NCBI GenBank assembly: GCA_017447745.1 | Contig: JAFSMW010000116.1 | Span: 1 to 33,166, forward strand | From: Thermoguttaceae bacterium | GTDB lineage: Bacteria > Planctomycetota > Planctomycetia > Pirellulales > Thermoguttaceae | DNA length: 33,166 nt | Reading direction: 5' to 3' | Shown here: positions 14,993-23,035 of the stretch, in pieces | Numbering within the stretch: position 1 is the stretch's first letter | Layout: every line of letters starts with the position of its first letter | The notes under the pieces: generated by a model | What the model was told of the DNA's origin: nothing | What the model saw: the letters and a program-made list of their open reading frames with translations, nothing else | The model's database searches: none | Program-made: the position numbers and the translations under genes

Positions 14993-15580
14993 TACTTTTT
15001 CAACGAAAGTCATCATTTTGTCTCTGTCTTTTACGCCGTCGGTTTCGATGGCGGAGCTGACGTCGACTGCGTATGGACGCCAGCGGCGAATTGCAGACTG
15101 AACGTCATCAGACGACAGCCCGCCGGCGAGGAAAAAGTCTCGAGTAACGCTGGAAATCAAATCGCGGTCAAAGGGCAGTCCCGTACCGGCTCCGGAATCC
15201 AGCAGAATAAAGTCGGCGGAGGAACGGTTCGCCTTGAGGACGTCCTCTTCCGACCGGATTTTAAACGCCTGAATGACAACGCCGTGGAATCGTTCTCGCA
15301 GGCGGGATATATACGCCTCGTCTTCCGAGCCGTGGAGCTGAACGACGGCGATAACGCCGGAATCCGTCAAGCGGCAGACGTTCTCAATCGGCTCGTTGAC
15401 AAACACGCCAACGGGGGCGACGCCGTCTGCTAAATGCGCCGACAGTTCCGCCGCCTGGTCTGGCGTAACGCGCCGTTTGCTGCCCGGGGCGAAAACGAAC
15501 CCGACGTATTCAGGGCGCAGTTCGTTGACCGCGTCGATGTCACACAGGTGAGTCATTCCGCAAAGTTTAATCTTTGTCAC
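14975..15580 (-). CDS. trpF: Phosphoribosylanthranilate isomerase
   Basis: 201 residues. Isomerises N-(5-phosphoribosyl)anthranilate to the deoxyribulose form. TIM barrel beginning KIKLCGMT with the catalytic Cys at position 7; the catalytic Asp is in LLDSGAGTGLPF (about 127-138). FLAGGLSSDDV and AVDVSSAIETDGVKD form the phosphate-binding end. The start codon is GTG, overlapping the trpC stop by 4 bp (GTGA), which implies translational coupling. The final codons and the TAG stop lie in the AGCTNNT heptad repeat, so the C-terminus (AASC) may be repeat-derived. Confidence 0.96.
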   Translation of the reverse strand: MTKIKLCGMTHLCDIDAVNELRPEYVGFVFAPGSKRRVTPDQAAELSAHLADGVAPVGVFVNEPIENVCRLTDSGVIAVVQLHGSEDEAYISRLRERFHGVVIQAFKIRSEEDVLKANRSSADFILLDSGAGTGLPFDRDLISSVTRDFFLAGGLSSDDVQSAIRRWRPYAVDVSSAIETDGVKDRDKMMTFVEKVRAASC

Positions 15581-16359
15581 AGGAGTCCTTTCAGTTCAGC
15601 AAGGGCGGCTTTCTTGTCGGGCGAGCGCATGAGCGTTTCCCCGATTAACACGGCGTCTGCGCCGGCGTCCGCCAACGCCTTGACGTCTTGGGGCGTTTTA
15701 ATCCCGCTTTCCGAGACAAACAAAACGCCGTCGGGAACAAGCGCGCGAACGCGGCGAGAGTTGTCGACGTCAACGGTGAAGTCTTTCAGGTTCCGGTTGT
15801 TGACGCCCACGATCCTGGCGCCGGCGTTGAGAGCGGATTCGATTTCCCGCTCGTCGTGCGCTTCCACCAAAGCGGAAAGACCCAGAGAATCGCAAAGCTC
15901 TCTGTAACGGCGAAGCGTCGATTCGTCCAGCAGAGCGCAGATGAGCAGAACCGCTTCCGCGCCGAGCGTTTTCGCCTGATAAATCATGTACTCGTCAACG
16001 GTGAAATCTTTCCGCAGACAGGGGATTGTCACCGAATTGACGATGTCCTCCAGGAACTCGTCCTGACCGAAAAACCGGGTCGGCTCCGTTAAAACGGAAA
16101 TGCAGTCCGCGCCGGCGTCTTCGTACTCCATCGCAATTTCCACGTACGGGAACGATTCCGCAATAACGCCCTTGGATGGCGACGCCTTTTTACATTCGCA
16201 AATAAACGACACCCCCGGCTTGCTCAACGCCTGTTCAAAGCGAAACTCCCCTTTGGCAAGCGATTCTGCCTGAGCGCGAATTGTCTCAAGGGAAACCTTC
16301 GCCTTGTACTGTTCCACCCGCTGCCGAGCCGATTGAGCCAGTTGTTCTAAAATGTTCAT
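15577..16359 (-). CDS. trpC: Indole-3-glycerol-phosphate synthase
   Basis: 260 residues. Decarboxylates and closes CdRP to indole-3-glycerol phosphate. Signature ECKKASPSKG (about 54-63) with the catalytic Lys; CLRKDFTVDEYMIYQA (about 114-129) with the second Lys; ALVEAHDE, VGVNNRNLKDF and SESGI in the expected order. Single-domain form: not fused to TrpF, which follows with a 4-bp overlap. It lies 496 bp downstream of trpD, across the longest repeat-filled gap in the operon, and no Shine-Dalgarno or promoter is obvious near its ATG. Confidence 0.97.
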   Translation of the reverse strand: MNILEQLAQSARQRVEQYKAKVSLETIRAQAESLAKGEFRFEQALSKPGVSFICECKKASPSKGVIAESFPYVEIAMEYEDAGADCISVLTEPTRFFGQDEFLEDIVNSVTIPCLRKDFTVDEYMIYQAKTLGAEAVLLICALLDESTLRRYRELCDSLGLSALVEAHDEREIESALNAGARIVGVNNRNLKDFTVDVDNSRRVRALVPDGVLFVSESGIKTPQDVKALADAGADAVLIGETLMRSPDKKAALAELKGLL

Positions 16360-16366
16360 GGTTAAA

Positions 16367-16397
16367 ATAAGTGGTTAGTAGTTAGTGGTAAGTGGTG
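16367..16397 (+). repeat. Heptad repeat (GTGGTTA/GTGGTAA type), trpC side
   Basis: Units GTGGTTA, GTAGTTA, GTGGTAA and GTGGTGC in 7-bp register, just upstream of trpC. The inverse arm lies next to the trpD stop codon. Confidence 0.75.
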
Positions 16398-16574
16398 CGT
16401 TCAAAATTGGGGGGCATGAAAAAGGGAATGTGTTTTGAAACCTTTTCGAAGCCTTCTGATTACTCTGTTCTTAACCCCACGTCTTTAGACGTGGGAAAAT
16501 AAACAATTCAAAAATCGTAGCCCCCAGATTTATCTGGGGGATTAAAAAAACGCTCCTCCCCCAAACGCTTGCCC

Positions 16575-16618
16575 TCCACACTCTCCACCGCGCCATCAGG
16601 CGCGGGGGAGAGTGTGGA
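16575..16618. repeat. 44-bp nearly perfect hairpin
   Basis: Outer arms TCCACACTCTCC / GGAGAGTGTGGA (12 bp), inner arms CCGCGCC / GGCGCGG (7 bp), one A/G mismatch between them, loop ATCA. No U-run follows on either strand. Confidence 0.85.
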
Positions 16619-16794
16619 ATTCGCGCGTTACGTTATTATTTATATCGTTTTGAATCCCACGCCTAAAGGCGTGGGCTACGATATTTTAATTTTTAATTGT
16701 TCTCACCGCTGAAGCTGTGAGAACAAACGCCTAAAGGCGTTGACTATGTTCAATTGTTAATCTTATCTTTTTTCGAACCCAAAATTTATCGCAC

Positions 16795-16854
16795 CAGTAG
16801 TAAGAAGTTAGTAAGAGGAGCGCTTGCGTCCTTACCACTTACCACTTATCACTT
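16795..16854 (-). repeat. Heptad-armed hairpin after trpD
   Basis: On the minus strand, units GTGATAA, GTGGTAA and GTGGTAA begin a few bases after the trpD stop. They are followed by AAGGACGCAAGCGC and an imperfect inverse arm. The loop word resembles that of 7688-7733, in the same orientation to the upstream gene. Confidence 0.7.
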
Positions 16855-16855
16855 T

Positions 16856-17866
16856 TTAACGCCCTGCTAATTTGTTCAACGTCGCTTCCGCCTGACCGGA
16901 ATCGATAATCTGATTCGCTAACGTCAAGCCGTCTTGTAACGAATCCGCCTTGCCGGCGATATACAGCCCTGCCGCCGCGTTGAGAGCCGCAGCGTCGCGC
17001 TTGGCGCCGCGCAAACGTCCGGACAGGATATCCCGAACGGTTTGAGCGTTTTCTTCCGGCGACCCACCCTGCAAGTCAATCGGAAGACAGCGTGACAGTC
17101 CAAACTGCTCCGGCGCGATTTCGTATCGCGTCACCATGGACGAATCGAATTCAACGACAGTCGTTGGAGCGCAAAGGGAAATCTCATCCATCCGGTTTTG
17201 TCCGTAGACAACCATGCCGCGTTCGACGCCGAGGTCTTGCAGGACGTGCGCCAGCAGCTCGACCAGCGACTCGTCGTACACGCCCAACAGCTGCCATTTC
17301 GGTTTCGCGGGATTGGTCAGCGGACCAAGGATGTTGAACACGGTTCTGAATCCCAGCTCTTTGCGAATCGCGCCGACGTATTTCATCGACGGGTGATACT
17401 TCTGAGCGAAAAAGAAGCAGAACCCCGTCTGTTCCAAAGCCACCAGCGCCTGTTCCGGGGTCAGTTCGATATTGACGCCCAACGCCTCCAGACAGTCCGC
17501 CGTTCCGCACTTTGACGATGCCGCCCGGTTGCCGTGTTTGGCGACTTTCACTCCGCCGGCGGCGCAAATCAAAGACGCCGTCGTGGAAATGTTAAAGCTG
17601 TTTGACCCGTCCCCGCCGGTGCCGACAATGTCAATCAGGTCAAGCGAACAAGGGAAGGCAACCGCCTGAGCGCGCATCGCGGTAGCGCAGCCGACGATCT
17701 CGTCAATCGTTTCCGTCTTGGAGCTTTTGGTTGTCAAAGCCGCTAAAAACGCCGCATTTTGCGTGGGCGTCGTCTGCCCGGTCATGATTTCCGTCATGAC
17801 GGCGTAGGCTTCGTCGTACGTCAAATCTTCTTTGTTGACGATTTTAATCAGGGCTTCTTTAATCAT
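16856..17866 (-). CDS. trpD: Anthranilate phosphoribosyltransferase
   Basis: 336 residues. Transfers phosphoribose from PRPP to anthranilate. PRPP-binding glycine loop [16 protein letters not shown] (about 77-92), followed by [14 protein letters not shown] with the anthranilate-site residues; later GPLTNPAKP (about 178-186). The open frame extends to 17911, but I place the start at the ATG at 17866 ([10 protein letters not shown]), which overlaps the trpG stop by 8 bp (ATGATTAA) and gives the normal N-terminal helix. The overlap implies coupling to trpG. It is a separate protein, not the TrpG-TrpD fusion known in enterobacteria. Confidence 0.96.
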   Translation of the reverse strand: MIKEALIKIVNKEDLTYDEAYAVMTEIMTGQTTPTQNAAFLAALTTKSSKTETIDEIVGCATAMRAQAVAFPCSLDLIDIVGTGGDGSNSFNISTTASLICAAGGVKVAKHGNRAASSKCGTADCLEALGVNIELTPEQALVALEQTGFCFFFAQKYHPSMKYVGAIRKELGFRTVFNILGPLTNPAKPKWQLLGVYDESLVELLAHVLQDLGVERGMVVYGQNRMDEISLCAPTTVVEFDSSMVTRYEIAPEQFGLSRCLPIDLQGGSPEENAQTVRDILSGRLRGAKRDAAALNAAAGLYIAGKADSLQDGLTLANQIIDSGQAEATLNKLAGR

Positions 17867-18443
17867 GGTTCGGTTTGAAATGAAGGAAGTTCTCCAGCAT
17901 CTTTTTGCCAAAGGGAGTCAAAATGGATTCCGGATGAAACTGAACGCCGAAAATCGGGTACTCAACGTGTTGAACCGCCATGACAGACCCGTCGTCGTTC
18001 GCCATCGCCGTTATTTTCAAACACTCAGGAACGGTTTTGACGTCCACGGCAAGAGAATGGTATCGGGCGACCGGCGTCTGCTCGTCCACGTCTTTGAACA
18101 GCGGGCAATTCCTGTCGAGCGTTACAATCGATTGCTTTCCGTGCATCAGCCGCGGCGCGTACGTTACAACCCCGCCGTACGACATGCAGATCGCCTGATG
18201 CCCCAGGCAAACGCCCAGGGTCGGGATTGTCTGTGACACGCTTTGCGTCAGCTGACAGATTATTCCCGCGTTCTCCGGACGCCCCGGACCGGGCGAAATC
18301 ACAATTCGTTCCGGGTTCAGCGCCCGAATTTCCTCTACCGTCATTTCGTCGTTGCGAATGACGCGGATGTTCGGAGTGAGTTCTCCAATATACTGATACA
18401 GGTTATAGGAAAAACTGTCGTAGTTGTCGATAAGTAGTATCAT
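17859..18443 (-). CDS. trpG: Anthranilate synthase glutamine amidotransferase subunit
   Basis: 194 residues. Class I amidotransferase that releases ammonia from glutamine for TrpE. Starts [15 protein letters not shown] as usual. Oxyanion strand SPGPGRP (50-56); nucleophile C79 in LGVCLGHQ; His-Glu pair in FHPES (about 168-172). PabA is closely related, but placement between trpE and trpD supports TrpG; the protein might also serve folate synthesis. The ATG at 18443 is preceded on its 5' side by AGTTGCG-type heptads rather than a clear Shine-Dalgarno. Confidence 0.95.
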   Translation of the reverse strand: MILLIDNYDSFSYNLYQYIGELTPNIRVIRNDEMTVEEIRALNPERIVISPGPGRPENAGIICQLTQSVSQTIPTLGVCLGHQAICMSYGGVVTYAPRLMHGKQSIVTLDRNCPLFKDVDEQTPVARYHSLAVDVKTVPECLKITAMANDDGSVMAVQHVEYPIFGVQFHPESILTPFGKKMLENFLHFKPNHD

Positions 18444-18447
18444 GTTA

Positions 18448-18475
18448 AGTTGCGAGTTGCGAGTGGCGAGGCGGC
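18448..18475 (+). repeat. Heptad repeat (AGTTGCG type) before trpG
   Basis: AGTTGCG twice, AGTGGCG, then degenerating to AGGCGGCG, starting 5 bp upstream of the trpG ATG. It lies at the trpG end of the 135-bp trpE-trpG gap; the trpE end carries a different heptad array. Confidence 0.7.
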
Positions 18476-18550
18476 GAGGCGCCGCTCCCAGACCGCGCTG
18501 CCGCGCGAAAGCCTATATCCGCTCCCGTTGGTCGTTCTGGGGCTTCTTCA

Positions 18551-18581
18551 CTATTGCCTACTGCCTACTGCCTATTGCCTA
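18551..18581 (-). repeat. Heptad repeat (GGCAGTA type) at the trpE stop codon
   Basis: On the plus strand CTATTGC, CTACTGC twice, CTATTGC, then CTA. The last CTA is the complement of the trpE stop codon TAG. In the direction of trpE the unit reads as TAGGCAGT/GGCAGTA, the same as at 9493-9520 and 25709-25827. Confidence 0.8.
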
Positions 18582-20081
18582 TAAATTACAATTATTCAAC
18601 GCGTCAACGATTGCCGCGGCTTTATTGACGCATTCCTGATATTCTTTTTCCGGAACGGAGTCGGCGACAATGCCAGCTCCGCTGCGAACAAACGCCTTGC
18701 CGTTCTTCTTATACGCGATTCGAATCGAAATGCAGACGTCCATGGAGCCGGTAAAATCGATGTATCCGATTGCGCCGCCGTAGATGCCGCGTTTGCTCTG
18801 CTCGAGTTCTCCGATAAGCTGACAGGCGCGAATCTTCGGCGCTCCGGAAAGCGTACCCGCCGGCAAGACCGCGCCGACAGCGTCCAGAGCGTCGTATTTG
18901 TCCTGAATCTCGCCCCGAACGGTTGACCCGATGTGCATGACGTGCGAGTACCGCTCAATGGAGTGCAGCTTTTCGACTTCCACCGTGCCGAACTTGCTTA
19001 TCTTTCCCAGGTCGTTGCGTCCCAAATCGACCAGCATATTGTGTTCCGCCAGCTCCTTTTCGTCGGCAAGAAGCTCTGCCTCAAGCTGTTTGTCTTCCTC
19101 GTCCGTTTTCCCGCGCGGACGCGTTCCCGCCAGGGGGAACGTGTGCAGAACGCCGTCTTCCAGCTTGACGAGCGTTTCTGGAGAAGACCCGGCAATTTCA
19201 ACGTCCGTTCCCGACAGATAAAACATGTACGGCGACGGGTTAATCGTTCTTAAATACCGGTACGCGTTGAGCAGACTGCCTTCAAAGTCCATGCTCAGGC
19301 AGTTGGACAGAACGATCTGGAAAATGTCGCCTTCGTAAATGTGCTTCTGCGCTTTGCGAACCATGTCACAGTACCGCTCTTTGTCAAACAGAGCCGTTAC
19401 AGGACTGGTAACGCGGCTTTCGGGAATCTCCCATTTCTTGCCCGTCTTGAGAAGATTGACCAGCTCGTTGAGTTCTTTTTCCGCCTGAGCGTATCCTGCC
19501 TCGACGTCGTTCAAGGGCATGTTGACAATCAGAATGAGCTTTTGTCGGAAGTTGTCGAACGCGATAACCTTGTCAAAGAGCATCAGGTCGACGTCGTTGA
19601 ACTTCTCAACGTCTTCGACGTCCCGTTTCGCCGTCGGCTCGGAATAGAACAAATAATCGTAGGCGAAATAGCCGACCATTCCTCCGGTAAACGACGGCAG
19701 CCCTTCCACCTTCGGGCTTCGATAGGCGGACAGAACCTTGCGAATCTCCGCTTCCGGATTGGACGTTGTAACAGTCCTCTGCTCGCCGGCGCCAAGGCCG
19801 GACTCGCCCGGCTTGAGCGCGCCTTTGATCTGCATTTGAGTATTGGAACAGGTGATTACCAGTTTCGGGTCAAACCCCAAAAACGTATACCGTCCCCATT
19901 TCTCGTTTGCCGCCGCCGACTCCAACAAATAGCAGTGATTGGAAACGTTTTTGAGAACCCTCAAAGCCTCAATGGGCGTGCAAAAGTCGGACAGAATCTC
20001 GCAGTAAACCGGGACGACGTCGTACTGACCGGTTTGCGCGTACTGTTGGACAGTTTCTAAAGTCGGAAGAATTTTCATCAT
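18579..20081 (-). CDS. trpE: Anthranilate synthase component I
   Basis: 500 residues. Makes anthranilate from chorismate with ammonia from TrpG. The feedback site LLESA (about 52-56) is present, so inhibition by tryptophan is expected. The chorismate-binding half carries IAGSSPETLV, LAGTRPRGKTDEED, DLGRNDLGKIS, LPAGTLSGAPKIRA and GAIGYIDFTGSMDVCI in normal order, ending with VRSGAGIVADS. Two adjacent ATGs (20081 and 20078) could start it; GAAAGG lies just upstream. It is first in trpE-G-D-C-F-B-A. A minus-strand TATAAT (20105-20110) would give a leader under 20 nt, leaving no room for an attenuator. The TAG stop codon is the first base triplet of a heptad repeat. Confidence 0.97.
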   Translation of the reverse strand: MMKILPTLETVQQYAQTGQYDVVPVYCEILSDFCTPIEALRVLKNVSNHCYLLESAAANEKWGRYTFLGFDPKLVITCSNTQMQIKGALKPGESGLGAGEQRTVTTSNPEAEIRKVLSAYRSPKVEGLPSFTGGMVGYFAYDYLFYSEPTAKRDVEDVEKFNDVDLMLFDKVIAFDNFRQKLILIVNMPLNDVEAGYAQAEKELNELVNLLKTGKKWEIPESRVTSPVTALFDKERYCDMVRKAQKHIYEGDIFQIVLSNCLSMDFEGSLLNAYRYLRTINPSPYMFYLSGTDVEIAGSSPETLVKLEDGVLHTFPLAGTRPRGKTDEEDKQLEAELLADEKELAEHNMLVDLGRNDLGKISKFGTVEVEKLHSIERYSHVMHIGSTVRGEIQDKYDALDAVGAVLPAGTLSGAPKIRACQLIGELEQSKRGIYGGAIGYIDFTGSMDVCISIRIAYKKNGKAFVRSGAGIVADSVPEKEYQECVNKAAAIVDALNNCNL

Positions 20082-20104
20082 ACGCCTTTCAAAATAACAA
20101 TTCC

Positions 20105-20110
20105 ATTATA
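20105..20110 (-). promoter_or_regulatory. Possible -10 element of the trp operon
   Basis: Exact TATAAT on the minus strand, 24 bp before the trpE ATG. No -35 consensus at normal spacing (the nearest TTGACA is 30 bp away), so an activator or an alternative start may be involved. Confidence 0.4.
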
Positions 20111-20650
20111 GGACAGTATTCCGCCAGACGAATGACGACTTGTCAAACGGCGCAAAAGAGCCGTTTAAAATAAAAACGTCCATGACAGAATACTTGCTGT
20201 ATCTTGACATGGATTGAATAAATCGCCAATCTATTCTCTCAATAACCGCTATTTTTACGGAACCCCTCCAAAGAGAAATTCCCGTCAAAAAATACGGTTT
20301 GACGCGCGGAGCGAAAAACGCTTCGAGCAATGCAAGATACCAACATATCCCCGACAACTAACGCGTGCCTGGCGTCGCTGAATACTCTGCATCGAGAACC
20401 GGTGCATTTGACAGCGCCCTCAGCGGCCCATTTGACAACCTGTATTTCACCCGCATCTCAGCTGCGCGGACTCTCTGTAGAATCATTGATTGCCTTTACT
20501 CCCGCCTCAACGGTTTATAGGAAAGTTTACTCTCTTTTGAAAAAATGTCAATACGGTTGATATGTACATTTATAAAAAAGAACAGAATTTAATACAGATT
20601 AGAGTCAGATTCGGATTAAATTGCGTCGTTTTGGAAACGCATAGTTCTAT

Positions 20651-20677
20651 ATAAAAAAGCAGCGCATAAGCGCTGCT
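20651..20677 (-). terminator. Intrinsic terminator of rpoD
   Basis: AGCAGCGC / GCGCTGCT 8-bp perfect stem (20658-20665, 20670-20677), four-base loop, followed on the minus strand by TTTTTTAT. It lies 30 bp after the rpoD stop. Confidence 0.88.
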
Positions 20678-20706
20678 CTTCCCCAAAAAAACCTTATATT
20701 AAACAG

Positions 20707-22443
20707 TCAGACAGCCGGTTCAGGCGCTATCTTTTGAATGTTTTTTCGTTTGCGATTTTTTCGTTTCTTGAGGACTTCCACCGGGTCTTCGTCGCCCCGC
20801 TGTACAAACGGCGAAAGCTGTCGGCATCGTTCCGGACGCTGCAGTTTGCGAACCGCTTTGGCTTCAATCTGACGAACCCGTTCTCGGGTAACGTCGAAAA
20901 TCTTCCCGACTTCTTCCAGCGTATAAGCGTTTCCATCCAACAAACCATATCGAAGCCGGATGATCTCTCGCTCCCGATACGTCAGGTCTTTTAACGCCGC
21001 ATTGATTCTTTCCCGGAGGGCGTTCGTATTGACGGAATCGAGCGGATCGTCAGTGTGACGGTCGGAAAGGTATTCTCCAAAATAGGTGTCCTCATTATCC
21101 CCAACCGGTTGATCGAGAGAAACGGGCGTTCGACACATCTGAATAATATTGTACGTCAGTTTTGGATCAAGTCCAGCTCGATTGGCGGTTTCTTCGACGG
21201 TTGGATCGATATAATTTTCTCGCTGCAATTCATGTCTGGCGGCTCGAACCCGGCGAATGGCGTCAACCATATGGATGGGAATGCGGATAGCGTGACCATA
21301 ATCCGTTGTAGCGCGCATAACCGCCTGACGAATCCACCATGTTGCATAGGTCGAAAATTTGTAACCGCGATTCGATTCAAACTTTTCCACCGCGCGCATC
21401 AAACCGGTGTTGCCTTCCTGGATCAAATCGAGAAAGCTCACTCCGCGGTTGCGAAACTTTTTGGCAATGGAAACGACAAGGCGCAAGTTCCCCAAAGATA
21501 AACGTCGTTTTGCCTGATCGTACAGCGACTCGTATTTATGAATTTTCTTCATTCGCCGCGCCATGGTAATCGGGCTTTCATGCGTCTGTTCGATAAAATA
21601 CTGAAGCTCTTCCCGCAGACTTTTCAAAAACTGTTCCTTTTTCGGGTCGTTTTTGCAGGATTGAATCTGATTTTGAAGATACTCCATTTTATCGGCAATT
21701 TCCCGAAATTGTCGGATGGCTTCTTCCAGACGCTCCATTCGTAAACCCGTTTCTTCAATCAGACGCGCCGCCTTGAATCGAATGAACACCATTTTTTTCC
21801 ATGCGTCATGTCGACGCCTGGAAGAGTACGACTTGTTAAACGCGATTTTGAACTGCTCTTCAGACCGCTTTACCAGACTGCGAAGAGTTATCAGATTCGG
21901 TTCGAGAATATTGACGTAACGAAACTTGGTTTCTGCATTGGTTACAGAAACTTCCAACGTTCTGTCCAAGCGCAATTCTCCGCTGTTGACCTTTTCGAGA
22001 ATTTCCATCGCATAACGAAGAAAATAGTCGTTGGAAATCAAATAGCAGAAAAAATGACTGCGACGACACTCTACAAGCTTTGCAACCTGAATTTCCTGCT
22101 CTCTCGAGAGCATGGGTTCTTCGCCCATTTGAGTCAAATAAATCCGAATTGGATCGTCGATTTGGTCGTCTGTTAAAATATCGACGTCTTTTTCAAATTG
22201 CCGAGCTTTCTTGAGCTGATCTGCGGTAAACTCTTCAGAATCGGAGATCTCATAATCATACGGGAGTTCTGAATCCGTTTCCATGGAATCATACGGATTA
22301 GCCCCCATTATGGAATACGCTCCGTCAGGTCGGCACGAACACGATCCCTGTTCTAATTCGGCTTGGTCGGCAGTATAATCGATATCGTCAATTGAATATA
22401 CTGGACGCCCGATTAGTTCCGATGATTCTATATTGTTATGCAC
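20707..22443 (-). CDS. rpoD: Primary RNA polymerase sigma factor (RpoD/SigA)
   Basis: 578 residues. Directs RNA polymerase to housekeeping promoters. Region 1.2 begins near [21 protein letters not shown] (about 100-120). A non-conserved charged stretch follows (about 165-320). Regions 2.1-2.4 follow with [32 protein letters not shown] and [18 protein letters not shown]. Region 3 is [12 protein letters not shown]. Region 4.2 is [28 protein letters not shown]. The classic region 1.1 is absent or diverged and replaced by an acidic Tyr/Asp/Ser-rich N-terminus. The start codon is GTG at 22443, with GAGG 7-8 nt upstream. A basic C-terminal tail ([10 protein letters not shown]) extends past region 4. 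The -10/-35 hexamers seen elsewhere in the window fit this factor. Confidence 0.95.
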   Translation of the reverse strand: MHNNIESSELIGRPVYSIDDIDYTADQAELEQGSCSCRPDGAYSIMGANPYDSMETDSELPYDYEISDSEEFTADQLKKARQFEKDVDILTDDQIDDPIRIYLTQMGEEPMLSREQEIQVAKLVECRRSHFFCYLISNDYFLRYAMEILEKVNSGELRLDRTLEVSVTNAETKFRYVNILEPNLITLRSLVKRSEEQFKIAFNKSYSSRRRHDAWKKMVFIRFKAARLIEETGLRMERLEEAIRQFREIADKMEYLQNQIQSCKNDPKKEQFLKSLREELQYFIEQTHESPITMARRMKKIHKYESLYDQAKRRLSLGNLRLVVSIAKKFRNRGVSFLDLIQEGNTGLMRAVEKFESNRGYKFSTYATWWIRQAVMRATTDYGHAIRIPIHMVDAIRRVRAARHELQRENYIDPTVEETANRAGLDPKLTYNIIQMCRTPVSLDQPVGDNEDTYFGEYLSDRHTDDPLDSVNTNALRERINAALKDLTYREREIIRLRYGLLDGNAYTLEEVGKIFDVTRERVRQIEAKAVRKLQRPERCRQLSPFVQRGDEDPVEVLKKRKNRKRKNIQKIAPEPAV

Positions 22444-23035
22444 AAATTTACCTCATTAAACGAAATATACGTTTTTAATTTATCTGCCTGCCTTGACATT
22501 ATTGCACCTGCGATGACATTAACTCAACTTTTTACCCCTTGGTCAAGCTAATTTGAAATGTCAGACTGTTGATAAAGTTTACCTTATCGATACACTTTGC
22601 CTATACAACCTAGCTTACATTTTTGTCTTTGTAGCCTATTTTTTTAAAATTTTAAAAATTTCTTTGGATAAGATTTTCCACAAGTGTTTTATTAAACAGG
22701 ATTTACAAAGAAATCTTCAATAAAAATTTTTTGAAAATATTTTTCTTGTCCTCTGCAAACATTGCCCTAAGATTGTTTGCCTTACTATAAGACGCATAAG
22801 TAAGTAAAAATATTCCATACATCGAAGGAAAATAGAAAAATTTTTTAAAAATTTCTTGAAAACAGACGGAAATACCTCTCAATATATTATTATTTGACAT
22901 ATTTAAGGTCGTTTTTCCGCCGCCGTCCTTCCCTATATTGGATTTAACGATATAATATTTGAGAAATTGAACCGCTAACGGGTTCTGGCAGAACGCTGTT
23001 GCGTCTGTTTTTATTTTTTACAACTCCCTGCTGAT
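22444..23035. other. AT-rich divergent region between rpoD and the Hsp70 gene
   Basis: 592 bp. A plus-strand TATAAT (22951-22956) with only a weak TTCCCT 16 bp upstream may serve the Hsp70 gene. For rpoD, a minus-strand TTGAGT-17-CAATAA at about 22488-22516 is possible but weak. A 65-codon frame (22703-22900, minus) has no ribosome site and an AT-driven composition. No RNA gene recognised. Confidence 0.45.

Larger units (their letters stand above)
16360..16855. repeat. trpD-trpC gap: hairpin train bounded by facing heptads
   Basis: 496 bp without a gene, inside the trp operon. It is bounded by heptad arms (16367-16397 and 16834-16854) that are inverted copies. Between them are perfect palindromes: 16476-16495 (CCCACGTC-TTTA), 16521-16540 (CCCCCAGAT-TT), 16575-16618 (12-bp outer and 7-bp inner arms), 16656-16675 (CCCACGCC-TAAA), 16698-16725 (TGTTCTCAC arms) and 16726-16741 (AACGCC-TAAA). 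The second and the reverse of the fourth share the prefix GTAGCCC, suggesting a REP-like family. Confidence 0.75.
20082..20706. other. Intergenic region upstream of trpE / downstream of rpoD
   Basis: 625 bp. Contains a perfect minus-strand TATAAT (20105-20110) without a matching -35 at 16-18 bp, a hairpin with AAACGGC / GCCGTTT arms (20145-20166), and the rpoD terminator. I found no tryptophan-rich leader peptide with a ribosome site and no T-box. An 83-codon minus-strand frame (20106-20357) lacks support. Confidence 0.55.

Noticed and set aside
20105-20146. TTGACA (20141-20146) paired with TATAAT (20105-20110) as a trp promoter
   Set aside because: The spacer is 30 bp, far outside the 16-18 bp range; only the -10 is kept, at low confidence.
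20106-20357. 83-codon minus-strand ORF with five Trp codons upstream of trpE (leader peptide?)
   Set aside because: Too long, Trp codons scattered rather than clustered, no ribosome site and no terminator/antiterminator pair.
22703-22900. 65-codon minus-strand ORF in the rpoD-Hsp70 gap
   Set aside because: AT-rich composition gives Phe/Lys/Ile runs; no ribosome site and no neighbour logic.
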